Shown: positions 33,691-45,841, numbered from the stretch's first letter. The stretch is 64,000 bases of DNA from Hedera helix (GCA_947179155.2 OX359278.1:30508773-30572772), one strand, 5' to 3'. Notes: generated from the sequence alone by a model not told the origin. Program-made: numbers and translations.

Positions 33691-35380
33691 ATTTGAGCTA
33701 GGGCATCCGCAAATGGTATATTGATTTGTTACCTCTTGAATACCTCTTGGAACTTTGTAAACTGCTTATCCTCCCTTGTTTTTTAAAGTCTTTGTGGAAA
33801 AGGAACTGGTGGTACATATGCATTCGGCTTAACTCCTTCAGGTTTCCCAACATATTTTTCCTTTTTCTTCTCATTTTCAAATATATGCTCCTCAACTGAT
33901 ACCTACTCCACTGTGATTTCTTCCTCTTGTGATGGCTTTGATTTCTCTTCAATAGACTCCTTTAACTCTTTTCCACTCCTCAACGTGATGTCCTTGCAAT
34001 GTTCCTTTCCATCCCTCCTCGGATTCATCTCCGTATTGCTAAGTAAAACTCCTTGAGGGTGGTTATTCAATAAAAACATAATTTGCCCTATTTGATTTTC
34101 CAAATTACGAATAACCACTGACTAACTCTTGATGTTCATGTCCATGTCCTTCAACATTTTATCTTGTGCCTTTATTCTTGTCTCGGTGTCTACTCTAAAT
34201 TTCTCAATGCCCGCCATAAACGTAGCTAATACATCCACCAATTTATTCTGCCTTTCTGCTTGTGGAGGGGGTTGATTGTGGAATCCGGGTGGGTTTGTTT
34301 GCCTTAGAGCTTGAACTTGTGCTTGATAGTCATTTTAAGAAAATTTTTGGTGATTCCTCCAACTCGGATTATAGCTATTTCTAAACTGCTGCTGTCTATT
34401 ATAGTTCCCAACAAACTGCACTAACTCGGTACTAATGGCACATTGATCTGTTGAGTGATTTCCCACACAAAATTTACAAACTGTCTCTATTTTCTAAACA
34501 TTATACATCCCCATAGCATCGATCTTCTTTGATAGGGCAGAGTATTGGGCTGCTACTTATGCCGAAAAAGCTGTCATAATATCCACCTCATGAATTTCTG
34601 CTGCTCTTGACTAATGAGTCCTTACAATAGGCCATTGATAGTTGTTGGCTGCCATATTCTCCAATAGGTTGTAAGCTTTCTCGCAGTTCTTTTCCATCAA
34701 CGCTCCACCTGCCACCGCATCATGCTCGTCCTCACTTAACTAAATAGGCCATTGTAAAGGGCTTGGACTTGAAACCACTTGGGGATCCCGTGATGGGGAT
34801 ATTTTTGTAATAAATCCTTGAACCTCTCCTAAGCTTCGTGCAGCGACTTAAAATCATGCTAGACGAAAGAAGTAATATCGTTCCGCATATTTGTCGTCTT
34901 TGCTGGTGGAAAGAATTTGGCAAGGAACTTTTGTGCCAAATCATTCCACGTTGTAATCAACCCTGCAAGTAGTGAGTGTAACCAGCTCTTGGCTTTGTCT
35001 CTCAATGTGAATGGGAAAAGCCTTAATCTAATAACGTCATCTGTCACCCCCATTATATTTAAAAGTATCACATATCTTCAAGAAGCTGATAATATGGTGG
35101 TTGGGGTCATCATTTGGTAAACCCCCGAACTGAACCGAGTTCTGAATCATCTGAATAGTTCCTAGTTTGATCTCAAAACTAGCAGATGTAATGGTAGGCC
35201 TTGTGTTGCTGGTCTGAATTTTTATAACATGTGGCACGGCATAGTCCTGCAGTGATTTCTGTTATTCTTCAGCCATTCTATCTTGATTCTGCACCGTTTC
35301 ATGGATAAAGTTGCCAATCCTTTAAAACCTTCGCTCGATCTCGTCCTCGTATGGAACTAATTCCGGACTTTTGGATCTCG
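33691..35380 (-). pseudogene. Gag of A, broken
   Basis: A likely start Met lies at 35276 (MAEE, then a stop), although protein-like sequence (IERRF) extends upstream to about 35350. Capsid pieces: FEIKLGTIQMIQNSVQFGGL (35237-35037), then in another frame RLRLFPFTLRDKAKSWLHSL and TTWNDLAQKFLAKFFPPA (35071-34859). After a TAG shared with B come HEAWERFKDLL, the knuckle CKFCVGNHSTDQC (about 34485-34440), and a basic/acidic tail with ITLRSGKELKE (34118-33903). At least six stops or frame changes. Primer site and LTR follow upstream. Confidence 0.85.
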
Positions 35381-35550
35381 TGTGCGTAAACAGAATACTA
35401 AAATCTCTCCTTTGTAAAAGCACGAGCAGCCTAAAACCAATGGAAGCCTACAAAATCAAAGAATAAATAAAAAAATAAATAAAAAATAAAAAATGTCTAA
35501 ATTAAAACTGAATTGATAAAACTAATGACGCAAAGAATTATTAGAACCAT

Positions 35551-35568
35551 TCCTCGATAACGGCGCCA
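35551..35568 (-). other. Primer binding site of A (tRNA-Asp type)
   Basis: Minus strand TGGCGCCGTTATCGAGGA against the tRNA-Asp complement TGGCGCCGTTGCCGGGGA: three differences, two of them G to A. It lies six bases from the LTR end. Confidence 0.88.
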
Positions 35569-35574
35569 AAAACT

Positions 35575-36450
35575 TGTTATCCAATTTATATATGGTCAAA
35601 TTCGTGCAAGTGCACACCGTCAATCAAGTAATTTAGAATTAAGTTGTGTGTCAAACCCACAGAGAACGGATAACAATTACTCTAATTATCTATTCAACCT
35701 AATTTAAACAATCACCAAGTTTGATTATGAAATATTTAAAACTAAAGTAAAATAATACTAACTAGAAGAAATTGATTATCAGATGTTTAAAAGCTTAGGA
35801 TCGCAGCTTCCCCAATTGCTCATAATAATCTCTTCACCCTATTTTTAGTTATTTAATCCCCAACAAGTTGTTAACTTAAGAATGTATATCTATTTATTAA
35901 TCTTTTTCAACAATTAATAAAAACACTTATTCCAGTTATGTTGCTATATTCATGCAAAACACTTAAAATAGATTTATTAAGCACAAACTCCCATATATGT
36001 TACACATGACACATAGGTGCATTCATCCTATACACTATTAAGATATTCTTCATAGAACAATAATAACTTCATACGTTATCACGCCCAGATCTAATCTTAG
36101 ATTTCATTTCCCAATTTCGTCTAAGATATCTAACTAACTACTGGCCACACAATTAATGAATAAGCACAAGATATGATAAACAACTTAGAATAGAATCAAT
36201 AACTAAAAATATGCATGAATAAATTATTACAAAGCAAAAGGTTCCATTGAAATCCTAATAAAAAGTTTAGTTCCACATAATTCTATTGAAAATCATCAGT
36301 AATAAAAAGAAAAAATTTCAAAGTTCAAAGATAAAGCAAAGAGAAGTAGAGAAAACTCTGTCGAATTATATCCATCTTCCTAGCCTTCACTTGATCTTCT
36401 ATGCTCTTCCTCTAATTCTTCAAATCTTCAATATCTAGCTTCCAATCCTT

Positions 36451-36488
<38 letters not shown>

Positions 36489-36834
36489 TGTTAAGAAGTA
36501 CCCTCTAAAACCCTCATAGCAACTCTTAAATCGTAGCAACATTACACTCCTCATTGGGCTCAACCTCTGTGAAGCACATGAATCATCCCAGTTAAGTTCG
36601 CCGACCATGACCCTGGCCACGAAATTGCACTACAAATCTGGCCTTGGCCACGACCCATATCCAGAAATTATAAAAATGCCATTAAGTTCGTATTTTACCG
36701 TTTTGACCCCCCGAAACTGTTTTCTGCAAAAGAAACATAAAAAAAAAGAGTAAAATGCATCTAAAAATACTCAAAGATAGCAAATTATTAAGCCCAAAAG
36801 CCTTCAATTAGTGGGTATAAAATCCATTCATCCA
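35575..36834 (-). mobile_element. 5' LTR of A (1.26 kb)
   Basis: Plus-strand ends TGTTATCCAATT and ATTCATCCA. The right 180 bases match 568-747. It contains AAACCCACAGAGAACGGA, matching the GTGGGATCGAC block of Athila-type LTRs, a (TC)n run (36452-36484) and a GC patch (36590-36660) with GGCCACGA twice. The right end abuts V's LTR. Confidence 0.85.
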
Positions 36835-38553
36835 CACTACGCCCCGGCGCAGTGTTTAGTACAAAAACTCTCGCCCCGGCGCAGTGCTCAGAAACCAATT
36901 TTTTAGAAATTTTTCCCAAACTATTCTCATGTTATTTTTGGCCATACATTGCAAGACTTTATTTTAACATTTGATTTTGCATACATAACACATATATGAC
37001 TTGTCTAGGCATTCAAAAATATTATTAGTTTTTAAATAACCTTATTTTTCTAAAATTTACTTTTTAGGTTACAACGAACGTTTTCGAACACCTAAAACAC
37101 ACTTTTATTGCCATATACACTAAATGAGCAGCAAATCAATGCGAACACGTGTATTTACATAAAACTTAGTCATTCTACTTTATTTCACCATTAATTACTT
37201 AAAATGGCCAAAAATCACCCCGTGATAGGATTTACAAACCTAACCTAAAATTTTCATAAAAACTAACTTTAAGTTCATAACCTCCACTTTCTATATACTC
37301 TATGAAAAGTCCATTTACTAACGGTATAGCCTCATATTGCACATATAAGACTCTAATACTACATGCTACCATTTATATTTGATTTTCATGCATATAACAC
37401 ACCTGATAAGGTTTCTAACTATACAAAACCATGTTTTCCATAATTACATGTATCTAGCATGCAAATAAACATGCAAATGCACATACCACCTTTATAATAC
37501 TACCTTATCACTTAGAGTTTCATCATGAACATAATCACATAACACATAAACTCATACAAACAACATTTTAACCATTAAAACACTTATATACACATATATA
37601 CATACATAAATGAAAGTTTAGAGACAAGAAAACTTTTAAACCTTCTTTAAGCTCTTCTTCTTTTTGCTAGAAAGCTCCTTAAGGTTGGATGATCCACTTT
37701 GGTTGCTAGCTTTTAGTCTCTAGTACACTTCTCTAACAATCTCTTAAGCTTTTTCTCAAGCACTATTTCTTGCTTTCTCTCTTCCAAACTCTCACACTTA
37801 GCCAAACAAGATGAAATGTAGAAGAAGGGAGTAACCTAGTTAATATCTTACAAATCTATACGTACATAGCTTGTATACATATTTCCTACAACTAACTATC
37901 ATTAGTTAGTTTAATCGAGCGTAGTTAAGGGCACGCAAGGCATTTCCCAACTTCATTTAAGGATTAAATGGACAATACACATATTTAGGACACCAAGGTC
38001 ATAATTTGGCTTGTCAAGGTTAACATGGATATTTTTCCATTTTTCTAAATAATTTAATTTTTTAATAAATCATCTTTAATTCTTATTGGTCCATTTAAAT
38101 GCACATGGATTTATCTTTGGTAATTAATCCAACTAGCTTGGTTTTTCACCAATTGTGCTACTTTCACTTAATCACAATTAAATTGTTTAATTAGTTAATT
38201 AGTTAATTAGTTATAATCAAACTAACTCATCATTCGTAACTAGAAAACCATCCTAGCTATAAATCAATCCAATTATATAATTAACCAATTTAAATCCATG
38301 TCATTTCAAATAATAGAAACGCTCATATTTTTCATAAAAATGCTTTCTTGGGAAACAAACCCTTGAAAAAATAAAAAATATTCAAATCATAGATATTAAG
38401 TCCACGTTTATTTTTTCACAAAAATAATTTTATTCTAAAATCAAATAATGCATAATTTGCTTGTCCCAAAACATCTATCACATTACAAAAATCTAACTTC
38501 ATTATTTATTTATGATTTTTTTACAACATTTAACAAAAATACGTATCGTTACA
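36835..38553 (-). mobile_element. 3' LTR of V, 5' portion (cut by A)
   Basis: On the minus strand it begins TGTAACGATACGTATTTTTG at 38553, straight after the polypurine tract. At 36835-36895 it carries CGCCCCGGCGCAGTG twice, separated by a TTTAGTACAAAAACTCT spacer, the GC island shared with X. The remaining 3' part of the LTR should lie left of A. No reading frame. Confidence 0.8.
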
Positions 38554-38566
38554 TTCTTCCCTCCTT
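38554..38566 (-). other. Polypurine tract of V
   Basis: Minus strand AAGGAGGGAAGAA immediately before TGTAACG. Upstream is GGGGACAAAATCC, the usual end of chromodomain Ty3 pol regions. Confidence 0.85.
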
Positions 38567-38576
38567 ATAAGGATTT

Positions 38577-39874
38577 TGTCCCCGAAATCACTATTACAAG
38601 CCCGGAATCACTATTAAAAGGTTACACAAATAGATTAGGATAATTCTTTTTTATTATCTCTTATAGTTCCCACGTTGCTTCATCAGCATTGTGGTTTCTC
38701 CAAACTATCTTAACAGAAGGTATTACCTTATTTCTTAGAACTTGCTCTTTCCTGTCAATTATTTGAATAGGAGTTTCTTCATACATTAAATTCTTCTCAA
38801 CAAGAATAGGTTCATATTATATTGCATGCTTATAATCTGGCTTATAAGGCCTTAATACTGATACGTGAAATAAATTGTGAATATGCTCCAACTTTGGAGG
38901 TAAAGTTACCACGTAAGCTACCTATCATATCCTCTTTAGCACTTCAAACGGTCTAATAAATCTCAAACTCAACTTTTTTTTCTTTCCAAATCTTATCTTC
39001 CTTTTTCAGGGAGATACCTTTAAAAACACATAAGACCCTGCGTCAAAATCTCTCTTATGTCAATGCAAGTATGCATACTTCTTTTATCTGTCTTATGCTG
39101 CTACAAGCCTCGATCTTATCACACTAAAAATTTCAGCCGTTTGTTGAACCATTTCTGGTCCTAACAACTTACGTTCTCCCACCTCGTCCCAACACAGAGT
39201 TGTTCTGCACTTCATTCCATACAATGCCTCATAAGGTGGCATACCAATACTTGCATTATAACTGTTGTTTTACATAAATTCAACTAGTGGTAAATGTTTA
39301 TCCCAATTTCCCTTGAAATTTATAACGCATGCTCTCAGTATATCTTCAAACGTTTAAATTGTCATTTCATTTTGCTCATCTGTTTTAGGATAATACGATG
39401 TACTCAACCTCAACTGTTTTCCCATACGCTCTTAAAAACTCTTCCAAAATTTTGATGTGAATCACGGATCTTGATTTGAACAATCGATACCGAAACTTCA
39501 TACCTAGATACAATGTCTACCATATACCGCTTTGCTAATTGATCCAAATTGAATCTAATCTTGATCGACAAGAAGTTTGCTGACTTCATTAGTCAATCCG
39601 CTATCACCCATATCGAGTCATATCATTTCTGAATAGTTAAAAGTCCCACCAAAAAATCCATTATAATGTGCTCTCATTTTTATTCTGGAATTTCTAATGA
39701 CTGTAGTAAACCACTTGGCCTCTAATGTTCTACCTTAAACCTTTGACAAGTTAGGTATCTACTGACACACTCTACAATGTATTTCTTCATATTAGGCCAC
39801 CAAAAGTGTTTACGAAGATCTTGATATATCTTCATACTACCCAGATGAATCAAATATCTCGAACTGTGTGCCTC
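38577..39874 (-). pseudogene. Integrase and chromodomain end of V, heavily decayed
   Basis: Minus-strand translation in patches recalls Y: HLGSMKIYQDLRKHFWWPNM (39850-39780), CQRFKVEH, KWEHIIMDF (about 39690), QLAKRYMVDIVSRY (39540), LCVGTRWENV (39190) and finally WRNHNADEATWEL with KKNYPNLF (38710-38620) for the chromodomain. Stops occur every 20-40 codons and conserved core residues are hard to follow, so the coding potential is gone. Confidence 0.82.
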
Positions 39875-40442
39875 TTACAAAATTTCATCTTTCAATTCAG
39901 ATCGCAATGGTACCCACACTCTTCCTTTGAACCTTAGCAATCTGTTATCATCTAGTTTAAACTTAGTCTCTTGACTATCAGACATACGTTCTTTTATTCT
40001 GCCACACTCCTCATCTTGCAATTGAGCTTCTTTTACTCTATCCAATAACATTGGATAAGCGTCCACCATATACAACTTCTGTTTCGACTTTATCATATGT
40101 GTTACCTCTATTTCCATTCGTTCCATTTCTCTGATTAGCTCTTCCTAAGCATTCAATATTTCTAATCTTTTCCGACCCTTTCTACTTAAAGCATCGACTA
40201 TCACATTAGCTTTTTCCGGGTGATACAGAATTTCACAATCATAATCCTTGATCAATTCTAACCACCTCCTCTATCTCATATTCAAATCTTTATGAGTTAA
40301 GATATACTTTAGACTTTTGTGATCTGTATATATATCATATTTTTCTTTGTATAAATAATGTCTCCATATCTTTAAGGTAAAAACTACTGCTGCCAATTCT
40401 AAGTCATTGGTAAAATAACCCTTTTCATAGTCCTTTAGCTGT
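39875..40442 (-). pseudogene. RNase H C-terminal part and linker of V
   Basis: The frame 40126-39875 (MERMEIEVTHMIKSKQKLYM through FKGRVWVPLRSELKDEIL) matches the RNase H-integrase linker of Y. Upstream, 40442-40150 reads [36 protein letters not shown] and ALSRKG, the RNase H C-terminal half. D is inserted at its 5' end. Confidence 0.85.
40440..40442. repeat. Target-site duplication of D, left copy (TGT)
   Basis: Three bases before CACTACAAG; repeated at 43729-43731. Removing one copy together with D restores the V reading frame from KVITYAS into QLKDYEKG. Confidence 0.85.
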
Positions 40443-40900
40443 CACTACAAGAAAAAGGCTCAATTCCGACGGAAATTTTCGTCGAAAATAAACCTATTCC
40501 GTCGAAATTATAATATTACTTACGGAAAGTTCGGTCGATGATTCGGACGAAAATAACCGCGTCGGAATTAATTTCGTCGAACATTCGGTCGAAAATAAAT
40601 AATCCCCGACGTATTTTTCCCGTCAGAATTTTCGTCGTAATTAGCATATGCCCGACAGAATAAATTCCGTCGAAGATAAATAATTCCGTCAGCATTTTAA
40701 TTTATATCTTCGACAGAGATTCCGTCAGAAAATCAACCCATCCGTCGAATATAAGTACTTAATTTCGACGGAAATTTCGTCGTAATAGATTTATTCCGTC
40801 GGTAATAGTCCTTCCAATAATTAGGAAATTAATAATTTAATGCAATAATTCCGACGAAAATTCCGTCGTAAATACCTAATTCCGTCGGAAATACAAGAGT
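40443..40900. repeat. Left terminal/subterminal repeat cluster of D
   Basis: About 450 bases with roughly twenty copies of words such as TTCCGTCGGAA, ATTTCGTCG and CCGACGG in both orientations, probably transposase-binding sites. Confidence 0.9.
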
Positions 40901-41140
40901 TTTTTAAAGGTTCTTTTTGCTTTTTTCAATGCCAGGTTTTAAAACCACATTTTTTGTACCTGCAAACCTGCTTTATCCCAACAGCACAACATCAATCCAT
41001 TCTTTATGTTCACACACTTGATATAAATATAAACGACGATACATTATAAAATAAATTATCGTACTTTACAAAACTAAACAAAATTACGATACATTACAAT
41101 CAATTAAGTTAAATTAAAGTAAGTACAACTAAATTATAAT

Positions 41141-41580
41141 CTACAAAGAATCATCGCCCAGAGATCGAGGGTTCTGCTGTGGTGTATGAAAATCATCGTT
41201 GTCACCCCTCCCGCTCGCGATCGGCATCGCCAGCATGCTCGAAATTGTCATCATGTTAATACAATTACAAATATCAATCATTAGTCCGTACTTGAGACAA
41301 AAATTCATAGTTAAATAATTATTGCAGAACATATAGAATATACAACTTAAATTGAACAAAATACCTGTGCAGTCGGGCGCTGAGTCAGCATCGGGCCAAA
41401 AGCCTCCAACAACAGGGTAGTCACCATCCGAATCACCTCGTCTCGTATCGCGGCGAACTGCTCCAGAGATATGCCTGTACTTTCGACACTGGCCCCTGCT
41501 GCAACGTCTTGAGCAAGATGGTGAAGACGAGCACTGGTAGGTGTTCATTAATGATTCCTGCATGACTTCACCTTCTAAGT
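41141..41580 (-). pseudogene. Short reading frame in D, unrecognised
   Basis: An open frame of 140 codons exists (41563-41141), but its second half is hydrophobic junk. A neighbouring frame over about 41530-41370 reads more like protein: LHHLAQDVAAGASVEST, EQFAAIRDEVIRMV and LLLEAFGPMLTQ. This could be a remnant of a transposase-associated or captured gene that has shifted frame. I cannot name a family. Confidence 0.35.
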
Positions 41581-42059
41581 ATACGGGTCAGGCTTCTATC
41601 CCGTTCCTAAATGCGTCTCCTCACTTGTGCCAACACTGTGAGCACGTTTTTTTTTCTGTTTCAAAGAAATTTCGACAGCACCTCCCCATGGTCTCTAAGT
41701 ACACGAAATAGACCACGTCAACGTAGGCTAAGTATGTACTCATAGAACATGTAGAGATGTCAACGAAAAGTCTCCAAAACAAATAAAACATACTCAAATT
41801 GTTGGCACAAACCTAAGTGAGAGACGTAACATCTAGCAACAGTCCCAGACGAGCGACTATTTGGCATTCACTCCTAGTGAGTGAATGTCAATCGGGTTTC
41901 TAAGCTCCTAACCAAATTACATGCACATGTGATTGAATTTATTAAACGAATTTTTTGGGTACAGCGCAATTGAATTTCTAAAATCGTAACGAAACTGCAT
42001 GTACAACTAATTTGATTAAATTTAGAGTATTCCATATTCACCCGTTACGTGTGAATGTC

Positions 42060-42850
42060 AAGCGAGGAACGTTAAATTACTGTTATTTTATTTTATTTTG
42101 TTTTACTTAATTTACTTTATTTTCATTTTATTTAATTTAACTTAGTCTTATTTAAATTAATTTATTTTATTTAGTTTATTTCATTTTACTTAATTTAATT
42201 TATTTTTTCTGAATTATATATAATTTCACTTAATTTTATTTAATTTAACTTAATTTAATTTTGTTTAATTATATTAACTTAATTTATTTTATTATATTTT
42301 ATTTTACTTAATTTATTTTATTTTATTTTATTTTATTTTAATTATATTAAATTTAACATAATTTAATGTAAATTAATTATACATGATACAATTTTATTAT
42401 ATTAAATTAATTTAATTATATTTTATTTTAGTTTATTTTAATTGTATTTAATTTAACTTAGTTTAATTTAATTTAAATGTAATTATTTTATTTGACTTTA
42501 TTTTATTTTAATTATATTAAATTTAACTTAATTTAATTTAAATATATTACATTAATTTTATTATAATTTAACTTAATTTAATTATATTACACTAATTTTA
42601 TTATAATAAATTAATTTAATTATATTTTATTTGAGTTTATTTTATTTTACGTAATTTAATTTATTTTATCTGAATTATATTTCTCTTCATTGAATTTTAC
42701 TTATTTTTATTTTAAATTAATTTATTTTATTTAGTTTTATGAATTTAATTTATTTTAAGTATATTTAATTTAACATAATTTTATTTAATTAATTTAATTA
42801 TATTTTTATGTTAGTTCATTTCATTTTATGTTATTATTACAAAACTAAGT
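42060..42850. repeat. Low-complexity (TTTTA/TTTAA)n-like tract in D
   Basis: Nearly 800 bases composed almost only of ATTTTATTT, TTAATTTAACTTA and related words with no fixed period. No coding sense. Confidence 0.8.
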
Positions 42851-43047
42851 AAATACTAAGCTTATTTTAATATTGACAAATTAGGAAAATACATAAATAG
42901 ATGTAGGGCCCACAAATATTGCATTTGAACAATTTTAACAGAAATTCCGTCGGAAATTCCGTCGGAAATACACAAAATAATAACCATCATGGAAATACCA
43001 CATACTGTCACAAATTAATTTCCACATACTGCAACAAATTAATTTCA

Positions 43048-43049
<2 letters not shown>

Positions 43050-43127
<78 letters not shown>
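43050..43127. repeat. (TA)n microsatellite in D
   Basis: About 39 TA units. Confidence 0.95.
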
Positions 43128-43130
<3 letters not shown>

Positions 43131-43194
43131 ATTACTCAGGACAAAAAATTTCCAACCGGAACAAAAAAATTCCAATCGGCCGGCACAAATTTGC

Positions 43195-43385
43195 TATATA
43201 TATATACATACCTTAGGATGCTACGGACGTCGACGACGGAGGGGCGACGGAGGCAGAACGAATGGCGGCACGGACGGCGAAACGGACGACAGCAGCACTC
43301 GACGGCGGCAACAGGAGGCGGCAACGGACGGAGGTGATGTGTCGTCGGTCGGAGGGGCCGGAAGGCGTTGAGAGAGAGAGAGATC
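43195..43385. other. GC- and GA-rich segment of D
   Basis: CGACGACGGAGG, GGCGGCA and CGGACGG words followed by (GA)n. It reads open in several frames because of composition (for example Arg/Gly-rich on plus), which is weak evidence for coding. It may be the 5' exon or leader of a lost transposase transcript. Confidence 0.4.
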
Positions 43386-43468
43386 GCGATAGGAAGAGAG
43401 AGAAAGATTAATAAAAACTGAAGCGGCTAGGGGAAAAAGACGATGAAAAGGGTTTTAAGTTATTTTTG

Positions 43469-43728
43469 ACAGAATATTCCGTCGATATTAGGTCCGTCGA
43501 AAATAAAATAAAATCGACGGAAATTCGGTCGATTATATGTTCAATTCCGTCGAACTTATATTGTCTGGACGCGGGAATTTTGGCGCCAACAGGGATCTAC
43601 AATATCGACGGAATTCCGTCGACTATAACTTATTATCGACGGAATTAAATACGACGGACTATTCCGTCGTAATTATGTTATTTTCGACGAAATTAATTCC
43701 GTCGGAATTGAGCCTTTTTCTTGTAGTG
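43469..43728. repeat. Right subterminal repeat cluster and terminal repeat of D
   Basis: ATTCCGTCGA, CGACGGAA and ACGACGGA words repeat about twelve times, ending TTGAGCCTTTTTCTTGTAGTG. Two extra TTCCGTCGGAAA units stand alone at 42945-42968. Confidence 0.9.
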
Positions 43729-43950
43729 TGTATTGACGCGTATGTTATGACCTTGTCGTGATGCATCAAAACACAACCAAGTTCTATATGCGATGCGTCA
43801 CTATACACCATTAAACCTCTTGTATCATCAACTAGTGATAACACAGGTGCCTCACTCATCCTTTTCTTGAGTTTTACAAAATATTCTTCACATTTCTCCG
43901 TCCAAACAAACTTTACAGTTTTCCTTATTAAATTCGTCAAAGGTCTTGAC
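43729..43950 (-). pseudogene. RNase H N-terminal part of V
   Basis: Minus frame from 43950: RPLTNLIRKTVKFVWTEKC, EAPVLSLVD, VYSDASHIELGCVLMHHDKV and ITYAS, the RT-RNase H connection and first RNase H motif (YSDAS). Cut upstream by C at 43951 and downstream by D. Confidence 0.9.
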
Positions 43951-45126
43951 TGAAAGTAGTATGCACACAAGACAACCATATTTGATGTGATATTACATAT
44001 ACTTTACAGATTTCCTTATTAAATTCTTCATATTTGATTTCTTTATCCATATTTAATTGTTGATATTAATTATGATAAACTCATAGTTATTTAACAATGC
44101 TTTTAGAATCATGATGATGATCATGAAAATGATATATAAATTCAAGATAGCTCAAAACTAAAATTGTTCTTAATCGTAGGATCACTAAAATTGAGAATTA
44201 GTGCATATTATGCTTGCTCTTATGAAAAGGATAATTGATCTCATAATTATTTGTGTATAGACACTAAAGTAAGTGTGTAGGTATTTATTAGAGAATAAGT
44301 TCACTGAACATGACTCACTAAAGGAATACCTAATGGAGTTTTACTCGGTTGTCAATAGGAATTCCAAATGTGATAGTAGTACAAGTGATCCTTGGACTTG
44401 AGATCATCATAGTATCTTGTGTATAATAAGTTATATTTTGACATATCTCTTAAGACTTTTAAGGTATATCAAAGGGTATGCTTGGGTATTATAAGTTGTA
44501 CATGGAGACAGGTGAATGGTCAATAAAGAATCTACAACTTCTAGTAAAAATAGAGAATTTTCTATGCGATTCAATAAATGACAATTCAGTAGTCCTTGGT
44601 CAAGGCAGAATGGAAATTATAAAGGAATTTCTAATTTCCATTAAATAGAGTTGTGCATTCGAGAATCGAAATGTATATAATCAAATAAAATCAGACTTGA
44701 CAGTAAATCAATATCTTATATTTGATTGGGACATGTATAGCAGAAAGATTGAATTGTACGATAACTATTCACTGAAAGGTTCTTTTATGATTAAATGTTG
44801 AAATTTATATTATCTAAAAAGTTGTTGATCACTAAGGGGGCTTACCCTTATTGTGGAACAAATATTATTTATTTAAATGAATTAAATATTTTAATTTATT
44901 TATTTAAATAAATAAAATTAGAATTGTTCTAATTGATTTATACAACCAATTTAATATGAAAAACCTAAAGTATTACACCGCAAAAGAAAATTATTAATTT
45001 AAGAAGTAAATGGCATAATCAAAATAATAGATTTAGTATATTTAATTTGTACTATAGTGATAGATTAAATTAAATAGCTTAATATTTATTTAGTATTTTG
45101 AAAATACTAATTATAAATTAATAAGA

Positions 45127-45296
<170 letters not shown>

Positions 45297-45414
45297 TAGT
45301 TCGTAAATGGTTTAGGAATTAATTAATAAGTGTACTCTTATATTAGTTCCTAATTAGATTAAAAGTTTAATTAAAAATTATATTCCTAAAGGTGTTAGGA
45401 GGGTTAACTATATC

Positions 45415-45424
45415 TATAAATAAG
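45415..45424 (+). promoter_or_regulatory. TATA box in C LTR
   Basis: TATAAATAAG after GACTATATC-like sequence; conserved in the 3' LTR at 63789-63798. Confidence 0.65.
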
Positions 45425-45826
45425 AGTAGTCTTATTATGGATTAACGTTACACACACTTTCATAAGTTTTGGGAGAGTACTCACAAGTTCTCTAGATCAA
45501 AGAAATTAGAAGAGAGAGAAAATTAGGGTTTGTCATCACCCACTTCTTAAATTCTTATTCTTCCTTAGTGGATCACCTTTAGAGACAAAACACTTGGGTG
45601 ACTAACATTGATCAAAAGAATCTGATCGATGGAATTGGAGTTGAACACGAAGGAATTGGAGTTGAACACGTACATATGAAAAGCTAGTGTTTATAAAGGT
45701 ATAATTCTCTATATCCTTCTTGTCAATTAAAAGTTATGGTTTGTAAAATTTTAAACTCAGATTTTACCATGCTTCCACTGTTTTTGTGCAATTTGATTGT
45801 ATGTTTATGAATATTACAAACCAACA

Positions 45827-45841
45827 GTAACGTCAAGAGCC
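45827..45841 (+). other. Mutated primer binding site of C
   Basis: GTAACGTCAAGAGCC follows the LTR end CCAACA. Copia elements commonly have GTGGTATCAAGAGCC here (tRNA-iMet). Three positions differ, so priming would be impaired. Confidence 0.65.

Larger units (their letters stand above)
568..36834 (-). mobile_element. Element A: Athila-like Ty3 retrotransposon, split by insertion X
   Basis: A complete but defective element on the minus strand. In transcription order it has a 5' LTR (36834-35575), tRNA-Asp primer site (35551-35568), gag, protease, then a 25.7-kb interruption by X, then RT, RNase H, integrase, a downstream env-position reading frame, polypurine tract and 3' LTR remnant (747-568). 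Removing X and one copy of ACTAA joins the end of the protease segment (32733) to the start of RT (6973) in the expected order. A itself lies in the 3' LTR of V. Stops and frameshifts run throughout, the protease aspartate is lost, and it cannot be autonomous. Confidence 0.88.
40443..43728. mobile_element. Element D: non-autonomous CACTA (En/Spm-type) DNA transposon, 3.29 kb
   Basis: Terminal inverted repeats begin CACTACAAGAAAAAGGCTCA at the left and, on the minus strand, at the right; they match for about 32 bases (to CCGACGG). The 3-bp TGT duplication is diagnostic of CACTA elements. Subterminal regions carry dozens of TTCCGTCGG/A-like units in both directions, the usual transposase-binding clusters. 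No transposase is recognised; interior ORFs are short. It must have moved with transposase from elsewhere. It sits inside V's RNase H. Confidence 0.95.
36835..43950 (-). mobile_element. Element V: old chromodomain Ty3 retrotransposon, 3' portion
   Basis: Minus strand, the outermost visible layer. From 43950 leftward it encodes the RT/RNase H boundary, RNase H (split by D), integrase, a C-terminal/chromodomain end, polypurine tract, and the start of the 3' LTR, which A interrupts at 36834. The upstream half (gag, protease, RT) would lie beyond C, outside the window. Stops are dense, making it the most decayed element here. Confidence 0.85.

Noticed and set aside
42919..43371. 150-codon plus frame in D with (YI)n and Arg/Gly-rich tail
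   Set aside because: The first half is translated (TA)n microsatellite and the second half is GC-repeat composition. I kept only the GC-rich segment as a non-committal feature.
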